A stretch of 64,000 bases of DNA. Origin: Argyresthia goedartella (Eukaryota; Arthropoda; Insecta; Lepidoptera; Argyresthiidae). The first letter of the stretch is position 1. Each line of letters opens with the position of its first letter. The notes beneath the pieces are model-generated. The model worked only from the letters and a program-made list of their open reading frames with translations. It made no database searches and was not told the origin of the DNA. Where the stretch lies: the NCBI GenBank assembly GCA_949825045.1, contig OX463810.1, positions 35,474,201 through 35,538,200 of the forward strand, given 5' to 3'. Made by a program: the position numbers and the translations under genes. This document shows positions 1-11,815 of the stretch, piece by piece.

Positions 1-973
1 ACTACCTTTTACAATTAATCCTTCAGCATCGAACCTTTAACGACTGGCGTATAGGTGAAAATACTTAAAAATAGGTGTAGAATATCTTTATTAAATGTGG
101 AAAAGAACAGTAAATACGTCAATGCCTACCTTTCCCGCGAGCTACCGTAGGATCTGTGAAAGATTTAGATGCATAACGTATACGAAAGTCAGATTGATTT
201 TCTGACTTTTGAAGTGGATTAAATGTAGATATATTTAATCCGCATACAACTTACGAAAGTAAAAGGCTTGGTGTGTGTGATAATTGTAACTATTTTTTAA
301 GTAGACTTTCAGTTTTATCTTAACAGATATTTTGTAACCACTTAGTTAAGTTAGTTTTACATGTGTTCTTATTTAGGAGATAAATGTTAAGGGTGCTATT
401 TTTTCTATAGAGACGAGGGTCCAAAACTTTTCAGTAAAGGCTAAGCTGTGTTTTTTCATTGACAATGTATGCTCTGTAATTAGGGCGTGTGGAGGGTACT
501 GTGGGCGATGAGTTTAGAGTGTATTATGTTTTGAATAAAGAGTTGACGAACAGTGGGGACACTACATGATTAAAACAGAGAATAGGTAGAGGAAATATTA
601 GGCCTAAAAGTACATGCTTTGAGTATATGGGCTCTCTCGAGACCCAACATAACCAGTTTGCCGGCACCACCCCAATACGAAAATAAATGACTGACAGAGG
701 ACCAGGTAAACCTGTTTAGGGCCGCAATATGCCTGAGTTTTTTAAAACCGTAAATGAGTATAATGTGTTTTTCTAGACTGCTCGTATTTCCTCTGAATAC
801 TGAAATAAAAACTAAATCGTATTGTTCTCAACAGAATCGACATTTTATTAAACACGTGCTTTACACATTACAATAGTTTACCTTTATAGCAAGTACACTT
901 AACGGTAAATTATTATATGACTTACCTGAAAAGAAAAACAACAATTAAAGCAATTTTTCTCAAAACACTCTAA

Positions 974-2150
974 TGCCCGGTTCCTATATTTCAAAAACGA
1001 TCCGTTTTAGTTACGAATGGTAGTTAATTCTACGAGGCGTAAGCTAAAACCGTTCCTATAACAAACGTCTCGTTATGCAACCAACCGACGGCTGGCTACT
1101 AACGGATGGGAGGGTTACCGGCAACGGAGCGTAAGCGTATTGCATGGAGATGTCACTTGGTTGCGTTCCTATAAATATTTTAATCGTCAGTAGACTTTCC
1201 AGATAACTATTCGTAATGTCACTTGGTTACCCCTCAATTTCGGTCGGTTAAATTTTATATTTCACTGTTTTCGCTGTAATTTTGAATTTAAAATGACCAG
1301 TTCATCAGATAGTGACAGAGAAGTGTTCGAAATTATATCGAACTCCAGCGAGACTGACTCAGCAGAAGATAATAGGCAAAACATGCAGCCCAGGACAGAA
1401 CAAATGGGAGATCACTGAACAAGCCCCGTACCAACAACCATGACGGTCACGATCCTCAGCCATGAGGGAGCGACTAGAACGAAAGAACCGACAGAAATAT
1501 CCCTGAGTCTTAGCCCTGAATGAAGATTTAGGTACCGAGGCAAAAACGTTGCATGCCTACTAGGCGGCAGACAAATTTGTAGATAAATCAAATGTAAAGA
1601 TGATAGGTACTCACCGGCGTAATATACATTTCAAACCTGGTCGTTACACTTTGTATTTTTTGAAGAATTTGTCGACTAGAAGAAGACTCAAACTTTTTGC
1701 AGGATATATGTATACTTATTTCAATTGATGGATGTCAATGTCGAGTCAAAAGTCTTTTTCGCGCGATGAACGTTCCGTCCTTGTTATGTATTCTATGCAT
1801 TCTATTAAGTTTGATAAGGAAAAAAATATGTCACGAAGATGCCTGCGTTCGTGTAGCTCTAATAAACATCATAAGTTTAGAGAACTCTAAGATCAATTCG
1901 TATGTAAATCTAATTTGTATCGGCTTGAACTTTATCTTATTACAAATTTCAATCCTGCATATAACGAAACGCACATCTCTGAGTGAAGAGGGCGCGTCGG
2001 TATTTCAATGACATCTATGACCAACGGACGTCCGTAGGTAAAAGGTACAGGAAATAAATTGTGGAACGGTATTAATGACTCGTAGTTGGTTAGGGAAAAA
2101 CGGACAGTTACTTTTACGGATGACGATCCGTTAAATAAAGGAACCGGGCA
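974..2150 (+). mobile_element. Non-autonomous PIF/Harbinger-like DNA transposon
   Basis: A 1177 bp insertion flanked by TAA on both sides (971-973 and 2151-2153). Its ends are inverted repeats: TGCCCGGTTCCT matches perfectly and the match continues imperfectly through an ACGGATCG/ACGATCCGT stretch. The paralogous copy at 4858-4863 has a single TAA at the same point, giving a direct empty site. A 3 bp TWA duplication is the hallmark of PIF/Harbinger. The motif GTTCCTATA recurs subterminally near 980, 1053 and 1164. No transposase is present, so it is probably an internally deleted derivative. The superfamily assignment rests on TSD and TIR, not on a protein match. Confidence 0.75.
1293..1418 (+). 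pseudogene. Short acidic/serine-rich N-terminal ORF inside the Harbinger-like element
   Basis: A 41-codon frame starts at an ATG about 320 bp inside the element and begins MTSSSDSDREVFEI. It is rich in Ser, Asp and Glu, like the disordered start of many transposon-encoded proteins, and ends at TGA. The composition and position suggest the surviving N-terminus of an ORF from an autonomous relative, truncated by internal deletion. No domain can be named from 41 residues, and it may be untranslated. Confidence 0.35.
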
Positions 2151-2640
2151 TAAATGAAATCGTTTCTTTTCACACCATAGTGGCGGCATCTTGGACAACC
2201 TTCAATTCCAAAATCAAAGTATTTACATATAGTTAGTAAATGCCATTTTTTCCCTCTTCTCTACATTGGACCACTGTGGGAGAAGGTTCCATACTATAGA
2301 TCCCTCATCCATTACCATAGTCAGTCAGCTCAAAGCACTCGTACGAATAGCCCGCGTTGACCCTCTCAGGGTTCTTTCAGGCAAACTTTCAGGGGTTCCC
2401 AACATTGATTAAACTCAACTAAGTTTCTCGTAATCTGTTATAATGAATTGTGCGTTGTGTGACGAAATCTATTGTTTAGCTATTTGTTTATCGTTGAAAT
2501 CTGTGTCTTTCCTGATCTTATCGGAAAAGATCTTTAATTGCAGGTATTGAGTTTTATGCTTAGTTTTTGATTTGTCAATATACGATTAATAACTGCTCAT
2601 TCGAATTATAATCAATATTGTTGAAGATTTTTCATATTTG

Positions 2641-4004
2641 AATTTATTTCTATAAATAAGTTCAAATTCTATCCACTTCCGGTTTCAATGAGCGAAGAGT
2701 TTTGTTAACTGGAGTACATTGTTCAATACATACATACTACATACACATAAAACTATTTTTCAATGTTTCGATGTACGACCTTGAATGTAGTCCTACCTAG
2801 TATTTAATATTACATTATTAAAAAATTAAAAAGGTGTACACGTACAAAAGACTGTCGTTTTACTTTTTTCCGTGTACAATGGTATGGTACCTTTCGTGTG
2901 CGGGTATGACTTCCTTCTCACACTTGACCGGTTTTATAAATATTAAACGTGTTTCCTAAGAATAGTATTTCGCTCATAGAATAAAATATTAAATTAAAAT
3001 GTAAACAGGGTAAAAGCGGGGGACAGTGGTCACACTTAAACCTGTCAAGGATTGAGTGGCCACCTAAGTAATGTTAAGAACACTTATAATTTGTTATGAA
3101 CAAATAAATAAAAAAAAAAGAGGAAAAAACATTAAATTTCCTTCATTAAAAAAAAAAAACTAAACAAAGTCAGTTTTTTAACTATTTGTCTTACGCAATC
3201 ATTATTTGCCCATTTTGTGGGAAAAACATTAGCAGGATTTGTATCTGAGTAGTGGGAACACCAAAGTAACTTAATAGATTTACCGGAGGAATCTCATGGC
3301 AAATGGGAAATTAAAAAATAATAAGAAATTCGATTAAACGATCCTGATAAGTACTGTTTAATATTTCTCAATGAATTTTCTTAATAAACATGAAGTTTAT
3401 TTGGGAGGTGTATGAAAAATGTTGTTATAAAACGGGTTCTTAACATAGGAAAATATGTCATGAAAAATAAATAAATCGTAAGTATATTACTTTATGTACA
3501 AATCTAAATATATAAAACAAAGTCGGGTTAGTTACACCACTTATAACTCAAGAACGTCTGGACTGATTTTAATGATCTCTTTTTCGTTGGATTCGTCTCT
3601 GCCCCGAATAGCTGAATAACTATTAAAATATCGGAAAATTCACATAAAATATGCAGAAAAATATTTAATAAATAAATTAGGTTTGGAACTCCGCCATCTT
3701 CCGCAATTGACAAGTCACTCATCAAATGATCAAAGGAGGTACGAAGGTCGCGGGGTCAGATAGTTTATTATAAACCATTTAAATCATACTAGTAGCTTAA
3801 CATCCCATTCAGAACGAGAAAAATATTCCAAGAACGACACTTGCATTTCTTGTTCTTCATCAGATGATGAAGATAAAGCGGTTTTATTATAAATCGCTCT
3901 TCCAGCATTTCAATTATTATCCCTTAGAAGCCGAGAGAGAGAAAGAGAGAAGCTCTCCCCTCCTCTTCATTGGTGACCACGACGTGATCCGACGTGATCC
4001 TGCG
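2641..4004. other. AT-rich stretch between the two duplicate copies, no gene seen
   Basis: No ORF here resembles a known protein. The stretch holds poly-A runs near 3110-3165. A short block near 3535-3690 resembles generic insect retroelement 3' ends. A small direct repeat CGACGTGATC sits near 3980-4000, just before duplicate copy 2. I see nothing else supportable. Confidence 0.5.
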
Positions 4005-5346
4005 TGAACAGTAAATACGCCTGCCTTTCCCGCGAGCTACCGTAGGATCTGTGAAAGATTTAGATGCATAACAGTATACGAAAGTCAGATTGATTTTCTG
4101 ACGTTTGAAGAAGATTCAATGTAGATATATTTAATCTGCATACAACTTACGAAAGTAAAAGGCGTGGTGTGTGTGATAATTGTAACTATGTTTTAAGTAG
4201 ACTTTCAGTTTTATTTTAACAGATATTTTGTAACCACTTATTTAAGTTAGTTTTACATGTGTTCTTATTTAGTGGATAAATGTTAAAGGTGCTATTTTTT
4301 CTATAGAGACGAGGGTCCAAAACTTTTCAGTAAAGGCTAAGCTGTGTTTTTTCATTGACAATATATGCGTACTGTGGGCGATGAGTTTAGAGTGCTGATT
4401 TAGGATAATGTTTTGAATAAAGAGTTGACGAACAGTGGGGACACTGCATGATTAAAACAGAGGATAGGTAGAGGAAAGATAAGGCCTAAAAGTACATGCT
4501 TTGAGTATAGCTCTTTGGGCTCTCTCGAGACCCAACATAACCAATTTGCCGGCACCACCCCGATACGAAAATAAATGACTGACAGAGGACCAGGTAAACC
4601 TGTTTAGGTCCGCTACATGCCTGAGTTTTTTAAAACCGTCAATAAGTATAATGTGTTTTTCTAGACTGCTCGTATTTCCTCTGAATACTGAAATAAAAAC
4701 TAAATCGTATTGTTCTGAACAGAATCGACATTTTATTTAACACGTGCTTTACACATTACAATGTTTTACCTTTATAGCAAGTACACTTAACGGTAAGTTA
4801 TTATATGACTTACCTGAAAAGAAAAACAACAATTAAAGCAATTTTTCACAAAACACTCTAAATAAAATCGTTTCTTTTCACACCATAGTGGCATCTTGGA
4901 CAACCTTCAATTCCAAAATCAAAGTATTTACATATAGTTAGTAAATGCCATTTTTTCCCTCTTCTCTACATTGGACCACTGTGGGAGAAGGTTCCATACT
5001 ATAGATCCCTCATCCATTACCATAGTCAGTCAGCTCAAAGCACTCGTACGAATAGCCCGCGTTGACCCTTTCAGGGTTCTTTCAGGCAAACTTTCAGGGG
5101 TTCCCAACATTGATTAAACTCAACTAAGTTTCTCGTAATCTGTTATAATGAATTGTGCGTTGTGTGACGAAATCTATTGTTTAGCTATTTGTTGATCGTT
5201 GAAATCTGTGTCTTTCCTGATCTTATCGGAAAAGATCTTTAATTGCAGGTATTGAGTTTTATGCTTAGTTTTTTGATTTGTCAATATACGATTAATAATT
5301 GCTCATTCGAATTATAATCAATATTATTAAAGATTTTTCATATTTG
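4005..5346 (+). repeat. Direct duplication, copy 2 (empty transposon site)
   Basis: Second copy of the 105-2640 unit. It lacks the 1177 bp transposon and reads CTCTAAATAAAATCG across the insertion point at 4858-4863. It stops at exactly the base where copy 1 continues into unrelated DNA (2640/5346). Here it is joined directly to the truncated non-LTR element starting at 5347, so the duplication breakpoint and the retroelement junction coincide. Confidence 0.9.
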
Positions 5347-5476
5347 GCGCAGGGACCGGGACTACAGTGTAACTAATCAGAAGTAATAGAGGTGGTGTTT
5401 TGATTGCCACACGGAGGATCTTACAATCACGCCGCAGCCCGCCTTTCTTTCTAGCGCCGAAGATCTTTGGCTAACT

Positions 5477-6079
5477 TTGACCCTTAGTATTAAACCCAAT
5501 TCATCGACTAGCATTCATATATGTATTGTTTATTTATGCGGCCAAAAACTGGGATTCAATTATTCTCAGCAAGCTCAGCACTTTTTTGATAGTTTGGAAT
5601 CGTTGCTTATTGAATATCCAGACCATACATATTTGATTGTAGGTGATTTTAATTTGAGCAATATACGTTGGACTCCTAGTATTAATACAGATGGCGCTTT
5701 TGACCCTGGTAACTATGTCTCACATGATGAAACCCATTTAGTGGATTCCGTTAACCTTTTGAATCTAAATCAGTATAACGGAATTAAAAAGGCGTATGAT
5801 AAAATCCTCGATCTAGTTCTCTCAACGGATTATCTCTCGGTATCCGATTGTAGTAATGATTCCCTTGTTCCAGTCGATCCCCACCATGGGGCGCTTTTTT
5901 GTATACTGCCTTTGAGTGACCATGATGTGCTAGATCGCCTACCTCTTAATAAGTTTTTGGTTTTCAAGGGTGACTACGATTCTATTAATAGTGAAGTGGC
6001 TAAAATTGACTGGGAGTTTAGTAATCTTAACCTAGAAGAGGGATCCAATTATTTTTATATTTTTTTCAATTATTTATGA
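5477..6079 (+). pseudogene. APE-type endonuclease fragment of the non-LTR element
   Basis: A 200-residue frame carries the endonuclease motif VGDFNLSNIRW near residue 57, as in apurinic-like endonucleases of Jockey-group elements. A later LVSDHDV-like region (LSDHDVLDRL) matches the C-terminal SDHxxV motif. The N-terminal catalytic part is missing. The frame ends in AT-rich sequence before the RT domain, and the reading frame changes downstream. In a live element this domain nicks target DNA to prime reverse transcription; this copy looks dead. Confidence 0.75.
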
Positions 6080-6194
6080 AATAAATACATTTCACACAAA
6101 ATTGTAACTACTAAAACCTACCCTCAGTGGTACTCCAAAGCCTTAATAAGGGTTATTAAAGAAAAACATAAATATTTTATTAAACCCAATATAT

Positions 6195-7999
6195 ATGAGA
6201 TTTTATCAGACATACATACATTTAGTGAGATCGTTAGAAGAAACATGTTATAATAAATATATAAACTCGGTTGAGAATTCAATCTTAAAATGTCCTACAT
6301 TTTTCTGGTCTTATGTTAACTCAAAATTTAAAAGTAACGTTATGCCTAGCAGCCTCAAATATGGTAATGAAACACTCAATTCAGGCGATTCTATCTGTAA
6401 TGCTTTTTCATCGTACTTCCAGTCCAACTTTTTAAATCAATCTCAATCTTCTAGTAGGCATGACGTATCCGGTGACGATTGCTCTGATACAGTGTCTAAC
6501 ATTTCTTCTATCATTATAGATATTAAAGAGGTTATCGATTTGTCGAAGAAACTCGATCCCTCTAAATCGGCTGGACCAGATCATTTGCCAGCCATCTTTT
6601 TGATAAACTGTGCAGATACTCTTTCGGTGCCAATTTCAATATTATTTAGAAAATCTATTGTGTCTGGTACTGTCCCTAATATTTGGAAACAAGCTTTTAT
6701 CACTCCTGTGCATAAAAAAGGTCCGAAGACTTAGGTCACTAATTATCGCTCTATATCTAAACTCTGCATCGTTTCCAAAGTGTTTGAAAGGATCATCTAT
6801 AATCAATTATATGGAGCATTAAAACAGTCTTTCAGTGATACGCAGCACGGTTTTCTCAAGGGTTGCTCCACAGTTTCCAACCTCGTATTATTTAACAATG
6901 CCTTGACGGTTGCTATGGACGGTGGATTGCAGGTTGATGTCGCTTACAGCGCTTACAGTGAGGCATTCGATAGGATTCAGCACGACCTCCTGTTAAGTAA
7001 ATTATCTAAAATTGGTATTAGGGGTGACCTACTGCGGTGGTTTGCTTCCTATATCGACAATCGCTCACAGGCTGTTGTTTTTAATAATTATATTAGCCAC
7101 AGGGGTCCTTGTTGGGTCCGTTACTTTTTATGGTATTTATGAACGACATTGACCTGTGTTTTAACTTTGCTAGGTTGTTATCCTTCGCTGACGACATGAA
7201 GATTTGTGCCAACATAAGCTCAAATGCCGATGCTGAAGCTATGCAAGCAGATATGTTCCGTTTAGAACACTACTGCGATGTCAATCAGCTTGACTTAAAT
7301 CCTTCCAAATGCAGTATTGTCTCCTTCTCTCGTAAAAAGAGTCCACTTTTCCTTAATTATATTGTGAAGGGTGGGACATAAAAAAGGGATGCAGTCGTTA
7401 AATATTTGGGAGTCATCCATGATGCTAAACTGAAATTTAATGCCCATGTTGATAGTATTTTAACTAGAGCCTCGAGGGTTTTGGGTTTTGTGATGCGTTC
7501 CTCAAGAGACTTCAAAAAGCTAAAACTTTGAAAATTCTTTATTGTACTTACGTTAGAAGTAATCTTGAGTACGCTTCACAGGTTTGGAGTCCTCGCTACA
7601 ATATTGATATTAACCGGATTGAAAATATTCAGCGTAAATTTATGCGTTATCTCTGTTATCGGACTAAATTTAAATACAATTCAGATTCTTACCTCGATAT
7701 TTGTAGAAAACATCATCTGGCTCCTCTTCAACTCAGACGCGAGGTTGCAGTTTTGGTATTCCTTCTCAATGATTGCTCTGATTTACTTGCTCAATTATCA
7801 TTTATAGCACCCCGTAGACTATTGCGTCAAAATGCGCTATTCTCGCTCCCTAATTCAAACACTAACTACAGACAAAATACGTTCCTGGCGTGCTTGTCAG
7901 AGATTCAACAATCTGCGTGGAGATATTGATCTTGACCTGTTTAACACTGGTGTTAATCCAGGGAGGAGATCATTGTACCGAGACTTTTTCTATGACTAG
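6195..7999 (+). pseudogene. Reverse transcriptase and C-terminal region, frameshifted
   Basis: RT motifs appear in order across three frames: LDPSKSAGPDHLPAIF (motif 0/1), the ITPVHKKG step, QHGFLKGCSTVSNL (motif 2), a degraded AFDRIQHDLL catalytic motif A, then LGPLLFMVFMND and FADDMK (motif C) in another frame. Motif A appears as YSAYSEAFDRI, so the first catalytic aspartate region is altered. A frame change occurs near 7110, stops near 6732 and 7380, and a further change before the C-terminal part at 7528. The protein tail ends FFYD at the TAG 7997-7999. This is a non-functional relic; Jockey-group assignment is by motif style. Confidence 0.75.
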
Positions 8000-8180
8000 A
8001 ATGGCTAAGTATTTCGACTTTCTTTTATTTATTATTTTTTTCTTTTTTAATGTGACTTTTTACTGCATGTCATCTTACAACGTATAGGGCTATGTATAAT
8101 GCGAACCAATTCTGTTATTTAAGAGTGCTTTCACTGTTTTATTTGTTTATTGTGTCTTTTTGTCGGCGAAAACCTTTAAT

Positions 8181-8941
8181 TGGAATAAGAAGTTGGGCTT
8201 CATCCTTCGGACTCCTGGTTAACCCGAGCAAGTCCCAGGCCATGATAATAGGTACTAGACATTCTCTTAACTTGTTGCAGCAACATCCCATTCCATCTGT
8301 CACTTTTAATGGTACCACAATCGTATATAGCGATAAAGTTAAAAACCTGGGTCTAGTCTTTGACAACCAGTTGTCCTGGTCATCGCATGTCAATGAGGTA
8401 AGTCGCCGAGTATTTTCTACCTTTCACTCTCTCAGGAGACTTCAGTACTTTTTGCCTCGACATACCAAAATCACTCTTGCTCAATCTCTCATTCTACCCT
8501 TCATCGATTACGCTGATGTCTGCTGGGTCAGTGCTAACGAAGAACTACTCAACCAACTCGAACGACTTCAAAATCTCGGGATTCGGTTTATCTTCGGGCT
8601 GCGCAAATACGACCATGTGTCACAACATCGCAGGGAGTTGAAGTGGCTACCGATTCGTCTTCGTCGGGATTCACACATCCTCAATTTCCTCTACAACATT
8701 TTACGTAATCCACGCTACCCAACTTTCTTACGAGACAGTTTTCAATTTCTTTCTTCCAGCAGACCTCGGAGAACTCACGCAGTTTCCATGCTACTACTCC
8801 ACAGCATAACACCGCTTTCTATCAGAATGGTTTAGAGGCCGGGGCATTCGGTTGTGGAATGCACTCCCCTGCACCATCAGGGACAGTCCTAATCTGAATA
8901 TCTTTAAAAGTCGTGTGAAGAAGCATTACCTCTCCCTTTAG
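8181..8941 (+). pseudogene. RT C-terminal region, one frameshift
   Basis: The frame starts in the segment IRSWASSFGLLVNPSKSQ just after the YADD motif of the intact relative. It runs through the conserved YADVCWVSANEE and GLRKYDHVSQHRREL blocks. A frameshift near 8800 moves the last block (GIRLWNALPCTIRDSP) into another frame. The natural stop is TAG at 8939-8941. No start codon of its own is expected, since the copy is a truncated retro-insertion. Confidence 0.8.
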
Positions 8942-9132
8942 AGTTATAGGTAGTATGCATGTAAGTATGTATTATTATAGTGTATAAAATAGTATTTGTA
9001 GTATATAATAAGTATTTAGTATATTATTATAGTTATTATTTAATTTATTTAATTTATTATTTTATATATTGTACACATAGGTCTACCCCTGCTCAACCAT
9101 CAACTTTTCCCTTGTTTGCCTGGTTTGCTGGA

Positions 9133-9153
9133 AGAGATCTCTTATTAGAGATA
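9133..9153 (+). promoter_or_regulatory. 3' UTR stem-loop of the non-LTR family
   Basis: The sequence ATCTCTTATTAGAGAT can fold into a short hairpin. The related element on the minus strand has ATCTCTTTTTAGAGAT at 18243-18258. The stem is kept while the loop differs. A 3' UTR hairpin near the end is where many non-LTR reverse transcriptases recognise their RNA; that role is inferred. Confidence 0.45.
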
Positions 9154-9232
9154 AGCTCGCCTTTGTACACTTTTTTATGTAACTCTTGTTTTTTGTATGA
9201 TTTGTGTGCAATAAATAAATTATGAATTATGA

Positions 9233-9989
9233 TATTGGCTTTTTTGTTTTTATATAAGATTCCTATTGTTAATTTAAAGATAGCTGTTGGTTTTCCAATG
9301 TTAATAAAAAATAAAAAAAGACTCGTACGGAAATGTGACGACTTTTCATTTTACATGAGTTTACGTTCTTTGCTGGTGACTAACTCTATTTGCGTTAAGT
9401 TTCTGTTCAGCAAAATTATTTAATTGTGCTGGTCCTTTCAAGAGCACTACAAGAGCATTTTCCATCAGTAGGGTTTTGATAGGTGCGGGCAAAGATCTTA
9501 AATCGCGGTTCAAGTTAGTAGAGTTTCGTACCGTACATATATTTAGTTTTATCTGTGCATCGTTACATAACAATTTTGTAACACGAGTAAAACCCTCTTC
9601 AGCACACTCAGATTTAGATTTACATATAGCCATAAATACTGTATAATGAGTAGATTACACCACACACAAACCTCAGTGGCTTAAGTAATGTTCAAGCATG
9701 TAACTCTGTTATTTTTTATATGTCATTAATTAATTAATAAAATAAAACTTTTTTTGCAGCGTAAATGAGTGCTGTGTCATTTCAATGGGAGATGATTCTT
9801 CCATATTGAAGTTTAGTAACGTATAGATAATTTATATAAGAATGCATGATTGTGGAAATCCACCTCAGACCATATTCTCCGAAATCTTTTTTTTTTTGTT
9901 GTAAAGTGTTATCTATGGCAATACACGTATTTCGAGTGTAAAAACCTACTCAGTTATAGTCAAGTACTGGTGAACGAATATTTCCATAT
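9233..9989. other. No recognisable gene
   Basis: The stretch contains an unrecognised 90-codon minus-strand frame (9361-9633) with no domain I can name and no supporting context. Its codon composition is not convincing. Otherwise it is AT-rich noncoding sequence with poly-T runs. Confidence 0.5.
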
Positions 9990-10213
9990 TTTTTTTCCGA
10001 TTATGGAACCTTTTTTTAATCATATTCATAATTTTTAACTCATTCTCAATCAATACTGATTAAAAAAAAGGTTTTGAAATTGTTGATTGATTATTACCAT
10101 ACATTTTTTCGATTATGGAACCCTTTTTTAATCATATTCATAATTATGAATATGAATTATTAACTTATTCTCAATCTATACCGATTAAAAAAAAACAATT
10201 GCTGATTGACTTC
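9990..10213 (+). repeat. Tandem duplication, period about 112 bp
   Basis: Two adjacent copies begin with CGATTATGGAACC (9998 and 10110). Each continues through TTTTAATCATATTCATAAT, CATTCTCAATC or TATTCTCAATC, and GATTAAAAAAAA. Copy 2 has a short extra stretch (AATTATGAATATGAATT). The second copy runs directly into RT coding sequence at about 10165. Confidence 0.8.
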
Positions 10214-11062
10214 GTGGAAGGAAGATCCCACATCGTGGTGGGCGATGGAGATAGCATCAGATCGGATCCAATCTTTACTAAAATTAGGTTAGCCCAGGGC
10301 TCCTCTCTGTCGAACATACTCTTCTCGTTGCTCCTCAACGACATCCCACAAGCAGTCAATACAACGGAGATAATTATGTACGCTGATGACAACGCGGTAG
10401 TGATAAGCGCTCCCAGCATTGATCTACTGGAGCTGATCTACGATTGAATGAAACTGCGGCAAACTTATCCAAGTGGTTCAATGAGAACGGCCTGGCCTTG
10501 AAAGACGCAGTTCGTCCACTTCTACTTTGGTGGTCGCAAACCCAGAGCTATTAACGACCTCAGTAGCTGGAGTTTCGATCGATCAGGTTCACCTTTCTCG
10601 GCTTTGAGCTGGACAGAGGACTGTCCTGGGACCACCACATCCACAAGTTGTGCGGTCATCTTGTTGCCGCATGCTTTACGCTCAGCCGCCTATCCAGGAC
10701 CCTACGCGACGATGTCTTGCGTTCGTGCTACTTTGCAACAGTGGCCTCACTACTCCAGTACGGTGCCGAGCTCTGGGGAGGTTCAGCCGACTGGGAGAGT
10801 GTTTTTAGACTGCAAAAAATGGCTGTCAGGGTAATGAAACGAGTCCCACGTGACTCACGCCAAACCCCACTTTAACCAACTTGGAATCTTCACGCTACCA
10901 TCCATAGTAATCTTCCAGATCGCAGTGAACATGCGCGAGAACCTCAGTTCGTACCGAACGCACGCGGACTTCCAAAGATGCGGCACACGCAGCGCGGCGA
11001 AGGTGAAACTTGACACTATATCCCGCTCATTAGAGAAAGCCGCCACACTCACGCACCGTTAA
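10165..11062 (+). pseudogene. Jockey-like RT fragment, plus strand, frameshifted
   Basis: The first frame reads through GRSHIVVGDGDSIRSDP, a degraded QGSSLSNILFSLLLNDIP motif B and IMYADDNAVV (motif C, with both catalytic aspartates). It stops at 10445. Further pieces in other frames match the post-RT region, for example SLLQYGAELWGGSADW near 10750 and HFNQLGIFTLPSIVIFQ near 10870. The last frame ends at 11062. No endonuclease or start is present, so this is a 5'-truncated, decayed insertion. Confidence 0.8.
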
Positions 11063-11269
11063 CAGAATGATATTTTTATTTTAAAAATTTTGGCATTTTA
11101 TTCTTTTTTGACATTATTTTAATCTGCATAATTAATTCATGGACTACGACATTTTTTAACTATCTTATTTAATTTTCCGGACATGTAATGACAATTATGA
11201 ATAAGTATCTCATATTTTTTATCTTATAATATATAAAAAAAGAAGGTTTAATTGATTTCCCGAAAGCTT
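11063..11269. other. AT-rich spacer
   Basis: Probably 3' UTR of the preceding fragment; no motif beyond AT-rich sequence. Confidence 0.4.
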
Positions 11270-11800
11270 ACAATAGTGGGGTGGGTTTTTACAATCATGC
11301 ATTCTAAGGAAGAGTATGGGACCCAAAACACTTCCTTGAGGTACACCCTGAGTAACCTTAGTAGGTCGGCACTAACATATTCACTGACTCACTGCTCTCC
11401 ATTGTCCAGATATTCCCCAAATAATTTCAGTTGTGTTCCGCGGATTGCCATTCTTACGAGTTAACAAAGGAGCTGAAAAAATGGCTCGCGATTTTGAACA
11501 TTATTGCTTGGTAATAAAGTTCAAAACCTATGAAAAATAAATCATCATTATTATATATGTTTATCCTACAGATGAGAGACCGTGTCAAAGGCTTTAGTCG
11601 AGGAAAATGCCTATTATCTTCATACCTTTGTCCAAACACTCTACAATATGACCCGTAAGTTTATGAACTGAGTCGTCGGCAAATTTTCTACATCTAAAGC
11701 CAAATTGTTGATGAGTTCTGTTGAGTATATATTTTTTCTCCAGATTATTAACTAATCTGTATTTAGAATTCGTTCTTATAGTTTAGAAATGGCAGGTAGA
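11270..11800 (-). pseudogene. RT fragment, minus strand, degraded
   Basis: On the minus strand a frame reads VTQGVPQGSVLGPILFL around 11300-11370, a clear RT motif B. Another frame upstream near 11575-11620 reads STKAFDTVSHL, which is motif A with its aspartate. Further upstream a block resembles the FGFR region of motif 2. Stops and frame changes break it throughout. It lies opposite to the neighbouring plus-strand fragments. Confidence 0.7.
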
Positions 11801-11815
11801 ATTGAAATAGTAGCC

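Larger units (their letters stand above)
105..2640 (+). repeat. Direct duplication, copy 1 (carries a DNA transposon)
   Basis: This stretch is repeated at 4005-5346. Both copies start near GAACAGTAAATACG, share CTCTCGAGACCCAACATAACC and AACAGTGGGGACACT, and end at TTTTTCATATTTG. Copy 1 is longer only because it holds the 1177 bp insertion at 974-2150. Small indels and scattered substitutions separate the copies. No protein family is recognisable in the shared part. It contains a box ending CATTGGACCACTGTGGGAG (about 2260-2290) that recurs in Jockey-like 3' ends elsewhere in the window, so part of the unit is itself old retroelement sequence. Confidence 0.9.
5347..8175 (+). mobile_element. 5'-truncated, decayed Jockey-group non-LTR retrotransposon
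   Basis: Endonuclease, reverse transcriptase and C-terminal region follow in the normal order on the plus strand, interrupted by several frameshifts and stops. ORF1 and the start of the endonuclease are missing, which is typical of 5' truncation during target-primed reverse transcription. The element follows directly on duplicate copy 2. Its 3' side runs into another element near 8175; the exact junction is uncertain. No target-site duplication was found. Confidence 0.8.
8176..9232 (+). mobile_element. 5'-truncated copy of the same non-LTR family as 18160-21170
   Basis: Only the C-terminal third of RT and the 3' UTR remain. The protein matches the C-terminus of the 897-residue ORF on the other strand (positions 18468-21161) almost residue for residue. 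The 3' UTR shares GATAAGCTCGCCTTTGTACA with that element and ends in a repeated AATTATGA tail next to AATAAA. The left junction is within a few bases of 8176, where homology begins. Confidence 0.85.

Noticed and set aside
1697..2198. ORFs of 104 and 88 codons inside the Harbinger-like element
   Set aside because: No transposase or other motif, low-complexity composition, and they overlap on opposite strands near the TIR.
9361..9633. 90-codon minus-strand ORF
   Set aside because: No recognisable domain, no neighbours that support a gene; kept only as a note in the spacer entry.
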